From: Chloroflexota bacterium
Lineage (GTDB): Bacteria > Chloroflexota > Anaerolineae > Anaerolineales > Villigracilaceae
Length of the DNA stretch: 64,000 bases
Assembly (NCBI GenBank): GCA_016235445.1
Contig: JACRLB010000032.1
Location: forward strand, 101,020 to 165,019
Direction of reading: 5' to 3'
The position numbers and the translations under genes are program-made. The notes under the pieces were generated by a model. That model had not been told where the DNA came from and ran no database searches. It saw only the letters and a list, made by a program, of their open reading frames with translations. This document shows positions 33,414 through 41,090 of this stretch, in pieces (the stretch's first letter is position 1; every line of letters begins with the position of its first letter).

Positions 33414-34484
33414 CTACCCAACATGGCGGGTACTGCCGCGTTCCAGGCCAACCAGATAGCGACCGAGGGAATCAAGGTCTTCAAAAATCATGGCCGCGCC
33501 GCGCGCCACGCAGGTAAGCGGGTCTTCTGCCACCCAAACACGGAGTTTTAATTCATCGGTTAATCGCTCGGCCAACCCCTGCAAAAGGGCGCCGCCGCCT
33601 GCAAGACAAATACCAATATCCATCAGGTCGGAAACGATTTCGGGGGGGATTTCATCCAAGGCATCGCGAACGGTGTCTATGATAACTTGCACAGAGCCAG
33701 AGAGGGCTTCGCGAATTTCAACCGAGGAAACTTCGATTGTTTCAGGCAGGCCTGTTACAAGGTTGCGGCCACGGACTTCCATTGTTTTTTCAGGCTGGAG
33801 TGGATAGGCGGAACCGATCTGCCATTTGATCTGCTCGGCGATGCCTTCGCCGATCAACAGGTTGTATTTATTGCGAAGATACTGAACGATATCCTGATCC
33901 ATTTCATCGCCAGCCACACGCAGAGAGCGGGAAGCAACGACGCCGCTCATGGACATGACAGCTACTTCGGTGGTGCCGCCGCCAATGTCGACCACCATCG
34001 AGCCGCGAATCTCTCCGATGGGCAGACCAGCTCCCAGCGCGGCGGCGATCGGTTCTTCGATCAACATAGCCTGACGCGCGCCGGATGCCATGACGGCATC
34101 GTACACGGCGCGCTTTTCAACTTCCGTCACGCCTGTGGGAAGGCCAACAATTACGCGCGGACGCGGCAGAGGGACGATGCTTTGCTCGTGAACCTTGCCG
34201 ATAAAATATTCGAGCATGATCTGGGTGACATCGAATTCGGCGATGACGCCATCGCGAATAGGCCGCACCACCACTACGTTTCCGGGCGTGCGGCCAACCA
34301 TTTCTTTGGCTTCGAGGCCGATTGCCAAAGGTTGTCTTAATTTTTTGTCAACTGTTACCCAGGATGGCTCATTAATGACAATGCCTTTATTGCGAACATG
34401 AACCAGAGTGTTCGCGGTGCCAAGGTCTATGGCAATGTCTAGTGAGAAAAGGCCTAACAGCCAGTTAATGGGGTTGAAGGCCAA
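33414..34484 (-). CDS. mreB: Actin-like shape protein MreB
   Basis: A 356-residue bacterial actin that forms membrane-bound filaments guiding wall synthesis. Phosphate 1 is DIAIDLGTANTLVHV, phosphate 2 is VVDIGGGTTEVAV, and the adenosine motif is GICLAGGGALLQGLAE. The N-terminal MAFNPINWLLGLF is amphipathic and may help membrane binding. AGGAG lies just before the ATG. It heads the mre-min transcription unit. Confidence 0.97.
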   Translation of the reverse strand: MAFNPINWLLGLFSLDIAIDLGTANTLVHVRNKGIVINEPSWVTVDKKLRQPLAIGLEAKEMVGRTPGNVVVVRPIRDGVIAEFDVTQIMLEYFIGKVHEQSIVPLPRPRVIVGLPTGVTEVEKRAVYDAVMASGARQAMLIEEPIAAALGAGLPIGEIRGSMVVDIGGGTTEVAVMSMSGVVASRSLRVAGDEMDQDIVQYLRNKYNLLIGEGIAEQIKWQIGSAYPLQPEKTMEVRGRNLVTGLPETIEVSSVEIREALSGSVQVIIDTVRDALDEIPPEIVSDLMDIGICLAGGGALLQGLAERLTDELKLRVWVAEDPLTCVARGAAMIFEDLDSLGRYLVGLERGSTRHVG

Positions 34485-34531
34485 AATAGGCTCCTAAGTG
34501 AGATTTTATGTCAAGTATGCTTGCAGGCGGT

Positions 34532-34558
34532 ATTATACCATGAGCAGAAAAAATACAA
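34532..34558 (-). promoter_or_regulatory. Promoter of the mreBCD-mrdA operon
   Basis: On the minus strand TTGTAT (34,553-34,558) and TATAAT (34,532-34,537) are spaced 15 bp. The expected start gives a leader of about 40 bases including the AGGAG of mreB. Confidence 0.55.
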
Positions 34559-34606
34559 TTTTCAAGGCGCGCGGGCTTATCAGGGGTAAAATAGTGGTAC
34601 TTATAT

Positions 34607-34741
34607 GGGTGTGTTTCATTCAATTGAAACAACCGTCCTGAAGGTTTGAAAACGGCTAAAGTCTTCGAGAAAACCTCACCGCACTGGCGTACAGCGCATG
34701 TGTCGGGACGTTCCATCCTTCAACTCATTTGAAACACGCCC
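34607..34741. repeat. Palindromic element, shell H with a diverged Q core
   Basis: GGGTGTGTTTCA (34,607-34,618) and TGAAACACGCCC (34,730-34,741) match with one mismatch. The inner CGTCCTGAAGGTTT and GGGACGTT resemble the Q core of 8459 and 38,087. It lies in the divergent gap between mreB and the DegV gene, clear of the mreB promoter. Confidence 0.65.
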
Positions 34742-34768
34742 AAATCATATTTGCCTTCGGAGGAGATT

Positions 34769-35620
34769 ATGTCCAAATTTGCGATCGTTACAGACAGCAC
34801 GTCCTACCTTCCTGCAGAGTTTATTCAGAAGCACAACATTACAATCACCCCGCTGGAGTTGATCTGGGGGGAGGAGACCTTTCGTGATGGCGTGGATATT
34901 CAACCCGCTGAATTTTACAGCCGCCTGAAAACCGCCAAGGTGATGCCCACTACATCGCAGGCTACCCCCGCAACAATGCATTCGGCGTTTCAAGGCCTGG
35001 TGGACCAGGGGTTCGATGTGCTGGGGATTTTTATTTCATCGAAGTTGTCTGGCACCATGCAGTCGGCCATTCAGGCCAGGGAAATGATGGGGACTGCCGC
35101 TGAAAAGGTGACGCTTGTAGACAGCCAATCCACATCCATTGCGTTGGGATTTCAGGTGCTTGCCACCGCCCGCGCAAAAGATAACGGAGCAAGCCTGAAA
35201 GAATGTGCGGCTCTGGCTGAAAAAGCCCATGAAAGAACCGGCATCTATTTTGCAGTGGACACGCTGGAATTCCTGCATCGCGGCGGGCGCATCGGCGGCG
35301 CCCAGCGCTTCATTGGCGCGGCGCTAAATTTGAAGCCAATTCTGGCGCTCAAAGAAGGCAAGGTGGAAGGCGTGGAACGAATCCGCACGAAGGGCAAGGC
35401 GCATGATCGTATCCTCGAATTGGTGGCAGAGCAGGTTAAAGGGAAATCAAACATCCACCTTGCGGCATTACACGCCAATGCATCGGAAGATGCAAGATCG
35501 CTTCTGGACCGCGCCGCAAATAATATCAAGCCCATCGAAACGATCCTGTCTGAATTAAGCCCTGTGGTTGGCACGCATACCGGGCCAGGGACAGTAGGTC
35601 TTGCTTTTAGTTTTGAATAA
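34769..35620 (+). CDS. DegV family fatty-acid-binding protein
   Basis: A 283-residue two-domain protein of the DegV/FakB family, which in Firmicutes presents fatty acids to the kinase FakA. Family motifs are IVTDSTSYLP at the start, TSQATPATM, ISSKLSGTMQSA, LVDSQSTSIALGFQV and LEFLHRGGRIGG, ending GTHTGPGTVGLAF. The binding Ser (in TSQAT) and the late Arg/His are present. No fakA is in the window. ATG 34,769 has GGAGGAG just upstream, so the six residues before it are dropped. Confidence 0.94.
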   Translation: MSKFAIVTDSTSYLPAEFIQKHNITITPLELIWGEETFRDGVDIQPAEFYSRLKTAKVMPTTSQATPATMHSAFQGLVDQGFDVLGIFISSKLSGTMQSAIQAREMMGTAAEKVTLVDSQSTSIALGFQVLATARAKDNGASLKECAALAEKAHERTGIYFAVDTLEFLHRGGRIGGAQRFIGAALNLKPILALKEGKVEGVERIRTKGKAHDRILELVAEQVKGKSNIHLAALHANASEDARSLLDRAANNIKPIETILSELSPVVGTHTGPGTVGLAFSFE

Positions 35621-35808
35621 TTTGACAATGTCGCATTTCAAAACCTTTACCACAAAGTCCACCAGGGGGCACAAAGGAGAGCAAAAGGCTAACTAAAAAC
35701 CTTCGTGGCACTCACCTGCACTGCAACAAACGCAGTGCGGCGCAAGTGTCGTGCTCTTTGTGTTTTTGTACTTTGGTTTCAGTCTTAATGTGACATTGTC
35801 GAAATAAT
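35616..35808. repeat. B element with 6-bp target duplication
   Basis: The element is 35,622-35,802 (181 bp), with ends TTGACAATGTCGCATT and AATGTGACATTGTCGA; flanks AATAAT at 35,616-35,621 and 35,803-35,808. The first flank contains the DegV stop codon. The interior has TTTACCACAAAGTCCAC and GCACTGCAACAAACGCAGTGC. This copy has no E insertion and serves as the intact reference. Confidence 0.8.
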
Positions 35809-35826
35809 CACCCACAAAAGAAGCCA

Positions 35827-36501
35827 GTGATCGATATCCCTCAATTTAACCGCATCGCCAAGTCTCTGCCCATTCTTCAGCAGGTGGGCGATTCATTTGC
35901 GCGCGAATTCCAGCAAGCGGCTTTTTTCGCCCGCATTCCCGCAGGCCGCGATGTTTTTCTCGAGGGCGATCATGTGGAGGCAATTGCCTTATTGATCTCA
36001 GGCGTGGTGCGGGTCTACAAGATCGGCGAGACGGGCCGCGAAATTACGCTGTATCGTTTTGGAAATGGCTCCTCCTGCATCCTGACCGCCAATGCCATCC
36101 TAAGCCAGAAGACGTTTCCCGCCATCGCAACGGTCGAGCAGGATGCGGAGGCAGTGATGATTCCCGCCGACACCTTCCGCGATTGGGTGCGGCGCTCCGA
36201 TGCGTGGCGTGAGTTTGTCTTTGAATTGTTATCAGAGAGGCTCTCGACTGTCATGGCTATCGTGGATGAGGTGGCATTCCGCCGCATGGATCGCCGCGTT
36301 GCTTCGTTATTGCTGAACCGAGCGAAAACGCAAAACCCACTGCGGATGACCCACCAGGAAATTGCCGCTGAATTGGGCAGTTCGCGCGAAGTAATCAGCC
36401 GCCTGCTCGAGGATTTAGTCAGCGAGGGGAGCATCCGCTCGGGGCGCGGCATCGTTGAAGTGCTTGATTTTGAACTACTGGAATCCCGTTCGCTTGTGTG
36501 A
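35827..36501 (+). CDS. Crp/Fnr family transcription regulator
   Basis: A 224-residue regulator. Residues 25-140 are a cyclic-nucleotide-binding-type beta roll (FLEGDHVEAIALLISGVVRVYKIGETGREITLYRFGNGSS as landmarks GDHVEAI and GREITLY). Residues 150-220 are a winged helix with MTHQEIAAELGSSREVISRLLEDL as the recognition motif. No FNR-type cysteine cluster is present, so it is not an iron-sulfur oxygen sensor. GTG 35,827 is the start. It stands just before the DUF2892 and thioredoxin genes and may control them. Confidence 0.9.
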   Translation: MIDIPQFNRIAKSLPILQQVGDSFAREFQQAAFFARIPAGRDVFLEGDHVEAIALLISGVVRVYKIGETGREITLYRFGNGSSCILTANAILSQKTFPAIATVEQDAEAVMIPADTFRDWVRRSDAWREFVFELLSERLSTVMAIVDEVAFRRMDRRVASLLLNRAKTQNPLRMTHQEIAAELGSSREVISRLLEDLVSEGSIRSGRGIVEVLDFELLESRSLV

Positions 36502-36575
36502 CATTGTCACCGACAAATATTGGCATGTCTCCTATACTGTGGGTATCAATTCAATCCACCCATAGGAGATTTCAA

Positions 36576-36773
36576 ATGAAACGTAATATGTCCAATACCG
36601 ATCGTATCGTCCGCGTCGTGCTCGCCGCAGTGTTCGCCTATTTATATTTTGGCGGCATCGTCACTGGCACGCTCGGCATCGTGCTTCTCGTTCTTGGCGG
36701 GGTTTTCCTGCTCACTTCCGTGATCGCATTCTGCCCGCTGTATGCGCCGTTCAAATTCAGCACATTCAAATAG
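36576..36773 (+). CDS. DUF2892 (YgaP-type) membrane protein
   Basis: A 65-residue protein with two hydrophobic helices (about 13-31 and 33-52), beginning MKRNMSNTDRIVRVVLAAV and ending CPLYAPFKFSTFK. NxxxxDRxxR and the CPLY end are DUF2892 hallmarks. In E. coli YgaP the domain is fused to rhodanese. AGGAG at 36,564-36,568 fixes ATG 36,576. The following gene carries the same domain fused to thioredoxin. Confidence 0.9.
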   Translation: MKRNMSNTDRIVRVVLAAVFAYLYFGGIVTGTLGIVLLVLGGVFLLTSVIAFCPLYAPFKFSTFK

Positions 36774-36783
36774 CGGCAATCCA

Positions 36784-36811
36784 TGGAGCGGATGAGAAAT
36801 CATCCGCTCCA
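36784..36811. other. Perfect 12-bp hairpin with GAAA tetraloop
   Basis: TGGAGCGGATGA (36,784-36,795), loop GAAA, TCATCCGCTCCA (36,800-36,811). It lies between the DUF2892 and thioredoxin genes, with no T-run, so it is more likely an mRNA stability or partial attenuation element than a full terminator. Confidence 0.65.
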
Positions 36812-36822
36812 ACATAATAATC

Positions 36823-37323
36823 ATGAACAAATCAGAATTCAAACAAAAAATTTCAGAATCAGAAAAACCTGTCATCGTTGATTTTTGGGCGGCGTGGTGC
36901 GGCCCGTGCATGATGACGAAGCCGATCCTTGAAAAGCTCGCAAAAGAATACGGCGATTCGGTTCACTTCATGCCCATCAACGCAGACGACTCGCGCGAGG
37001 TGTTGGAGCAATTCCGCGTATTTGGAATTCCAACAGTCGTTACCATTCGCGGCGGCAAGGAAGTCGGGCGTGTGACGGGCGTTCAAAACGAGGCTGGCTA
37101 TCGCATCTTGTTCGAGGCGCTCGCAAACGGAGGAGAAATTAAAGTTCCGCTCACTCCCTTTGACCGAATGCTGAGGCTGGGCGCAGGCGCCGCTTTCGTG
37201 ATGGTCGGCATCACAACATGCAACTGGCTGGTGGCAGGCATCGGCGGCATCCTCGCGTTTTTGGGGGTTTATGATCGCTGTCCCATTTGGAACGCGGTCA
37301 CAGGAATGTTCAAGCGTAGTTAA
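36823..37323 (+). CDS. Thioredoxin fused to a DUF2892 membrane domain
   Basis: A 166-residue protein. Residues 1-105 are a complete thioredoxin with WC26GPC29, DFWAAW before it and the cis-proline GIPTVVT. Residues 112-160 are two membrane helices of DUF2892 type, starting TPFDRMLRLGAGAAFVMVG and ending GVYDRCPIWN. The fusion puts thioredoxin on the membrane, most likely on the cytoplasmic side since there is no signal peptide. Its partner may be the preceding free DUF2892 protein. No ribosome-binding site is visible near the ATG. Confidence 0.9.
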   Translation: MNKSEFKQKISESEKPVIVDFWAAWCGPCMMTKPILEKLAKEYGDSVHFMPINADDSREVLEQFRVFGIPTVVTIRGGKEVGRVTGVQNEAGYRILFEALANGGEIKVPLTPFDRMLRLGAGAAFVMVGITTCNWLVAGIGGILAFLGVYDRCPIWNAVTGMFKRS

Positions 37324-37343
37324 ATGCCTTTCGCTGGCAAGCA

Positions 37344-37371
37344 GGCTCCGGGTCGCTCGGAGCCGTTTTGT
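37344..37371 (+). terminator. Terminator after the thioredoxin gene
   Basis: GGCTCCG (37,344-37,350) and CGGAGCC (37,358-37,364) pair with a 7-base loop, followed by GTTTTGT. Confidence 0.65.
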
Positions 37372-37382
37372 CATTCATGGGC

Positions 37383-37388
37383 TATAAT
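37383..37388 (+). promoter_or_regulatory. -10 box TATAAT, leaderless udk
   Basis: TATAAT ends 7 bases before ATG 37,396; there is no ribosome-binding site and the upstream terminator is only 12 bp away, so the promoter must sit here. Confidence 0.6.
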
Positions 37389-37395
37389 CGCGAAT

Positions 37396-38019
37396 ATGAG
37401 TCAGAACATCCCATTAGTCATTGGCATTGCAGGCGGATCGGGGTCTGGAAAAACAACCGTCGCGCAGGAAATCCTCAACCGCGTTGGCGCAGATCGAATT
37501 GCATATCTACAACAGGATTCGTATTATAAAGACCTCGCAGGCTTGCCGTCTGCACAACATGCGGAGATTAATTTCGACCACCCCCACTCGCTCGAAATCG
37601 AATTGCTGATTCGACACATCGCCTCTTTGCGCGACCTTCAACCTGTTTCTGTTCCGATCTACAATTTCGCCACCGACAGCCGCACCGGGGAAACATTTAC
37701 CGTCGCGCCCCGCGGCGTGATTTTAGTAGAAGGCATTTTGATCTTCGTGGATGCCGAACTGAGAAAATTATTCGATGTGAAAATTTTTGTGGATACCGAT
37801 TCAGACTTGCGCTTCATTCGCCGTTTGCATCGCGATATAACCGAACGAGGCCGCACAACCGAGTCGGTCATCAAGCAATACCTGTCCACTGTGCGGCCCA
37901 TGCACCTGGAATTTGTGGAACCGTCCAAGCGCTACGCGGATGTGATCATCCCCGAAGGCGGGCACAACAAGGCCGCGCTGGACATGGTTGTTGCAAGGAT
38001 CGAAACGTTGTTGAAGTAG
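37396..38019 (+). CDS. udk: Uridine kinase
   Basis: A 207-residue P-loop kinase that phosphorylates uridine and cytidine in pyrimidine salvage. The Walker A is GIAGGSGSGKTTVAQEI (about 9-25). LQQDSYYKDL, NFDHPHSLE, PIYNFATDSRT and the lid RRLHRDITERGRT are standard for Udk. The start is fixed by homology; the in-frame upstream region covers the terminator. It stops just as the next repeat begins. Confidence 0.96.
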   Translation: MSQNIPLVIGIAGGSGSGKTTVAQEILNRVGADRIAYLQQDSYYKDLAGLPSAQHAEINFDHPHSLEIELLIRHIASLRDLQPVSVPIYNFATDSRTGETFTVAPRGVILVEGILIFVDAELRKLFDVKIFVDTDSDLRFIRRLHRDITERGRTTESVIKQYLSTVRPMHLEFVEPSKRYADVIIPEGGHNKAALDMVVARIETLLK

Positions 38020-38077
38020 GGACAGGGCTCACTTGCACCGCACTGCGTTTGGTGCAGTGCAGGTGTGCCCCTGTCCC
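38019..38077. repeat. Palindrome, GGGACAGGG shell with an S core
   Basis: GGGACAGGG (38,019-38,027) and CCCTGTCCC (38,069-38,077) are perfect arms. The core GCACTGCGTTTGGTGCAGTGC is the central palindrome of the B elements, here outside a B shell. It shares its first base with the udk stop codon. Confidence 0.65.
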
Positions 38078-38086
38078 TTAAGCAAA

Positions 38087-38195
38087 TAGACTTTATCGGT
38101 AATTAGAAAAACGTCCCGAAGGTTGTTGTCAGGCGTTCAAATTCCTCAAGAAAAACCTTCGGGACGGTGCCTGTGTTTATTTCCGATAACGTCTA
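38087..38195. repeat. Palindromic element, shell D around a Q core
   Basis: TAGACTTTATCGG (38,087-38,099) and CCGATAACGTCTA (38,183-38,195). Inside, CGTCCCGAAGGTTG pairs with AACCTTCGGGACG. This is nearly the reverse complement of 8459-8569. The following hairpin GGGCAACC/GGTTGCCC (38,219-38,239) is a separate short stem in the leader of the cyclophilin gene. Confidence 0.75.
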
Positions 38196-38264
38196 ATATA
38201 TTGGTTGATTTCAAAAAAGGGCAACCGCGAGGGTTGCCCCAACATACCCACAAGGAGAGACAAG

Positions 38265-38774
38265 ATGGCAAAACAATGGACCACCCCACCCGCAATGCAG
38301 ATCGACCCGAAGAAGCAATACAAAGCCCGCATGGAAACCGACAAAGGAACGATGGTGATCGAATTGTTCGCGGACAAAACCCCGGTCACCGTGAACAGCT
38401 TTGTGTTCCTCGCGCGCGAAGGATTTTATGATGGCATCATCTTCCACCGTGTCATCGGAAACTTCATGGTGCAAGGTGGCGACCCGACGGGCACAGGCCG
38501 CGGCGGCCCTGGCTATAAATTTCAGGATGAGTTTCACCCCAGCCTGAAACATGACAAGCGCGGAATTCTTTCCATGGCGAATGCGGGGCCTGGCACCAAC
38601 GGCTCGCAATTCTTCATCACGCACGGCCCCACCCCCCATTTGGATAACCGCCACTCGGTTTTTGGTCAGGTTGTGGAAGGGTTGGATGTGTTGATGTCGA
38701 TTCCAGAACGAGACCCGGGCAACGTCAATGCGCCCGCAGTGAAGATCATCAGTGTCGCCATCGAAGAAAGCTAA
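38265..38774 (+). CDS. Cyclophilin-type peptidyl-prolyl isomerase
   Basis: A 169-residue cytoplasmic rotamase of the bacterial cyclophilin type. Core motifs are [19 protein letters not shown] (active-site Arg), [44 protein letters not shown] (landmarks [15 protein letters not shown] and HLD) and a final ISVAIEES. No signal peptide. AAGGAGAG precedes the ATG. It overlaps the next frame by 23 bp if that gene starts at its GTG. Confidence 0.95.
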   Translation: MAKQWTTPPAMQIDPKKQYKARMETDKGTMVIELFADKTPVTVNSFVFLAREGFYDGIIFHRVIGNFMVQGGDPTGTGRGGPGYKFQDEFHPSLKHDKRGILSMANAGPGTNGSQFFITHGPTPHLDNRHSVFGQVVEGLDVLMSIPERDPGNVNAPAVKIISVAIEES

Positions 38775-39411
38775 GGGTTCGGCAGGTTCAAATGTTCTAA
38801 AGGAAAAAGGCGCAAGAAGAAAGAAAAAAGAAGAAAGTACGCCCAACCTTCAAACCTTCAAACCTGCGACCAGCGCCACTACGAATATCCTGCGCGTTCT
38901 TGCAATCGCCGCCGTTATCGGCATCACGGTTTACATTTACAGCATCCGTGAGCGGGTGGAGGATTTTGCCGCGTACGGCTACCCCGGCATTTTCCTGATC
39001 GCTCTGATGGCAAACGCGACGGTCTTCCTGCCTGCGCCGGGCGTGGCGGTTGTGTTCGCGATGGGAAGTATTTTCAACCCCATTGGCGTGGCTCTCGCGG
39101 CAGGGACGGGCGGCGCGCTGGGCGAACTCTCCGGCTACCTGGCAGGTTTCAGCGGACAGGCCATCGTGGAGCGGACTGACATCTACAACAAAATCCACCC
39201 GTGGATCGAAAAGTATGGCGGCTGGACGATTTTGGTATTGTCTGCGATTCCCAATCCATTCTTTGATATTGCAGGAATTGCGGCAGGCATGGCAAAAATG
39301 AAACTGTGGCGATTCCTGCTTTTTTGCTGGGTTGGGCAGATCATCAAAATGGCAATGTTCGCCTATGCGGGTGCATATTCAATTGACTGGATTGCAAGTT
39401 TCTATAAATAA
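38752..39411 (+). CDS. VTT/DedA-like membrane protein
   Basis: A 219-residue protein. A basic 40-residue N-terminus is followed by helices at about 45-62, 75-100, 104-128, 155-185 and 190-212. [28 protein letters not shown] and the late [21 protein letters not shown] match the VTT (SNARE-associated, YdjX/YqaA) group. Such proteins are proposed lipid scramblases or transporters. The start is uncertain: the GTG at 38,752 overlaps the cyclophilin gene, and no later ATG precedes the first helix. Confidence 0.82.
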   Translation: MSPSKKAKGSAGSNVLKEKGARRKKKEESTPNLQTFKPATSATTNILRVLAIAAVIGITVYIYSIRERVEDFAAYGYPGIFLIALMANATVFLPAPGVAVVFAMGSIFNPIGVALAAGTGGALGELSGYLAGFSGQAIVERTDIYNKIHPWIEKYGGWTILVLSAIPNPFFDIAGIAAGMAKMKLWRFLLFCWVGQIIKMAMFAYAGAYSIDWIASFYK

Positions 39412-39424
39412 CCCGGCCTACGCA

Positions 39425-39452
39425 GTAGAACAAGTCTATAGACTTGTTCTAC
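39425..39452. repeat. Perfect 28-bp palindrome
   Basis: GTAGAACAAGTCTA followed directly by TAGACTTGTTCTAC, then a direct copy CTTGTTCTAC (39,455-39,464). It lies about 20 bp before the ribosome-binding site of the dipeptidase gene, so it could be an operator or a leader hairpin. Confidence 0.7.
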
Positions 39453-39478
39453 ATCTTGTTCTACAAAAGGAGAAAACC

Positions 39479-40837
39479 ATGAGCAATTTCGACAAGCTGG
39501 ATTCATACATTGACAAGAATCTCGATGCAAGCCTTGAAGAACTCAAGCGCTACGTGTCCCAGCCCAGCATCAGCGCGCAAAATTTGGGATTAAAAGAATG
39601 CGCCGCGCTTGTGAAAGAAATGCTGGAGAAACGCGGCTTCACAGCAGAGATCATGGCAACAGACGGCGCGCCCGTGGTCTTCGGCGAGCGAAAAGGCAAA
39701 AGCGACAAGACCCTGCTGATCTACAATCATTACGACGTTCAACCGCCAGAGCCATTGGAATTGTGGGAAAGCCCGCCTTTCGAGCCAGAGATCCGCAACG
39801 GAAAAATGTACGGGCGCGGCGTGAGCGACGACAAGAGTCACCTCACCGCGCGCCTGCACGCCATTGACTCAATCCTTGAGAATGAAGGCGAACTGCCTTG
39901 CAATATCAAATTCATCATCGAAGGCGAAGAAGAAACCGCCAGCGCACACCTGCACGATTACATCTCAAAGAATCTCGACAGGTTGAAAGCCGACGCCTGC
40001 ATTTGGGAATTCGGCGGAGTGGACCATCGCGACAAGCCCATGCAGTACCTTGGCCTGCGCGGCATCTGCTATGTGGAGTTGTCGGTGGCTTCGCTCAGCA
40101 CCGATGTCCATTCGGGGTTGGGTGGCAGTATCCTGCCCAATGCGGCATGGAGACTCACTTGGGCACTGACCAGCTTGAAAGGAGTCGATGAGCGGATTCG
40201 CATCCCTGGCTTTTTCGATGATGTAGTTCCTCCATCCGCCCGCGACCGTGAGTTAATGGATCAACTTCCAGATGTGGCTGATGAATACAAAACCCGCTAC
40301 GGCGCAAAAGAATTTATCAAAGGTCTAACAGGCGGCACAGATTTGAAAATGGAAGAGGTCTTCGTGCCCACCTGCACCATCTGCGGCCTCACCAGCGGCT
40401 ACCAGGGGCCTGGCTCGAAAACCGTGCAACCCGCCTTCGCTTCTGCCAAAGTGGATTTTCGTCTCGTGCCGAATCAAAAGCCTGCTGACATTTTAAAGAA
40501 ACTTCGCGCGCATCTCGATGCCGAGGGTTTTAGTGATGTGAAGATTGATTTCCTTGGAGGCGAACCCGCCGCGCGCACCGACCCCGATGATCCGTTCGTA
40601 AAAATCGTGTTGGATACGGCTGAGGAAATTTATGATGCGAAGATGGAGATCGTGCCCATGATCGGCGGATCGGGGCCCAACTACCCGTTCGTTCATGACC
40701 TGGGCCTGCCCGTTGTGACGATGGGCCACGGCTACCCTGACACAAAAGCCCATGCCCCCAACGAAAACATTCGCATTGATTTGTACGTGCAACATTCCAA
40801 GCACATGGTACGTGTGATCAAAGAGTTTGCGAAGTAA
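39479..40837 (+). CDS. M20 family dipeptidase
   Basis: A 452-residue di-metal peptidase of the CNDP/DapE-like subgroup. Metal motifs are IYNHYDVQPP (first ligand), GRGVSDDKSH (bridging Asp), IEGEEETAS (general base Glu and ligand) and GHGYPDTKAHAPNENI (last His). The dimerisation segment STDVHSGLGGSI supplies the His that reaches the partner site. It likely hydrolyses dipeptides in the cytoplasm. AAAAGGAG precedes ATG 39,479, so the 49 residues upstream, read through the palindrome, are excluded. Confidence 0.94.
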   Translation: MSNFDKLDSYIDKNLDASLEELKRYVSQPSISAQNLGLKECAALVKEMLEKRGFTAEIMATDGAPVVFGERKGKSDKTLLIYNHYDVQPPEPLELWESPPFEPEIRNGKMYGRGVSDDKSHLTARLHAIDSILENEGELPCNIKFIIEGEEETASAHLHDYISKNLDRLKADACIWEFGGVDHRDKPMQYLGLRGICYVELSVASLSTDVHSGLGGSILPNAAWRLTWALTSLKGVDERIRIPGFFDDVVPPSARDRELMDQLPDVADEYKTRYGAKEFIKGLTGGTDLKMEEVFVPTCTICGLTSGYQGPGSKTVQPAFASAKVDFRLVPNQKPADILKKLRAHLDAEGFSDVKIDFLGGEPAARTDPDDPFVKIVLDTAEEIYDAKMEIVPMIGGSGPNYPFVHDLGLPVVTMGHGYPDTKAHAPNENIRIDLYVQHSKHMVRVIKEFAK

Positions 40838-40844
40838 AAATTTC

Positions 40845-40968
40845 CGTCATTGCGAGGCGCCGTCCTGAGCGAAGCGTACGAAGTCGAAGGATGGCGCCGA
40901 AGCAATCTCCTGCAAAGTTGGGGATTGCTTCACCCCTCGCCTTTTGAGGCTCGGGGTTCGCAATGACG
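40845..40968. repeat. F core without the TTACGCA shell
   Basis: CGTCATTGCGA (40,845-40,855) and TCGCAATGACG (40,958-40,968) are perfect 11-bp arms. GAAGCAATCTCC and GGGGATTGCTTC form the inner stem. The F element at 18,007 places the same core within an extra shell. Confidence 0.72.
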
Positions 40969-41031
40969 ATGCGCCGTACAAAGTGACCTTTTTCACTCCA
41001 AATTAGTGACGTTCTTTTTCGAAATCTTGCT

Positions 41032-41037
41032 TATAAT
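41032..41037 (+). promoter_or_regulatory. -10 box TATAAT of the CBS-ACT gene
   Basis: TATAAT with a 53-bp leader to ATG 41,091. GTGACG (41,006-41,011) could be a -35 but with an over-long 20-bp spacer. Confidence 0.5.
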
Positions 41038-41090
41038 CCATTTGTAACAAATTTCACGATTAAGTTTTTTCAATACATTTGGAGGCTACA

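Noticed and set aside
33687..34340. A 217-codon plus-strand frame
   Set aside because: Antisense to mreB, which carries all actin-fold motifs.
37324..37395. N-terminal extension of uridine kinase
   Set aside because: The 24 extra codons span a terminator hairpin and a promoter box and lack homology to Udk.
38105..38175. A riboswitch or T-box upstream of the cyclophilin gene
   Set aside because: The structure is the Q core, which also occurs at 8459 after an unrelated gene in reverse orientation.
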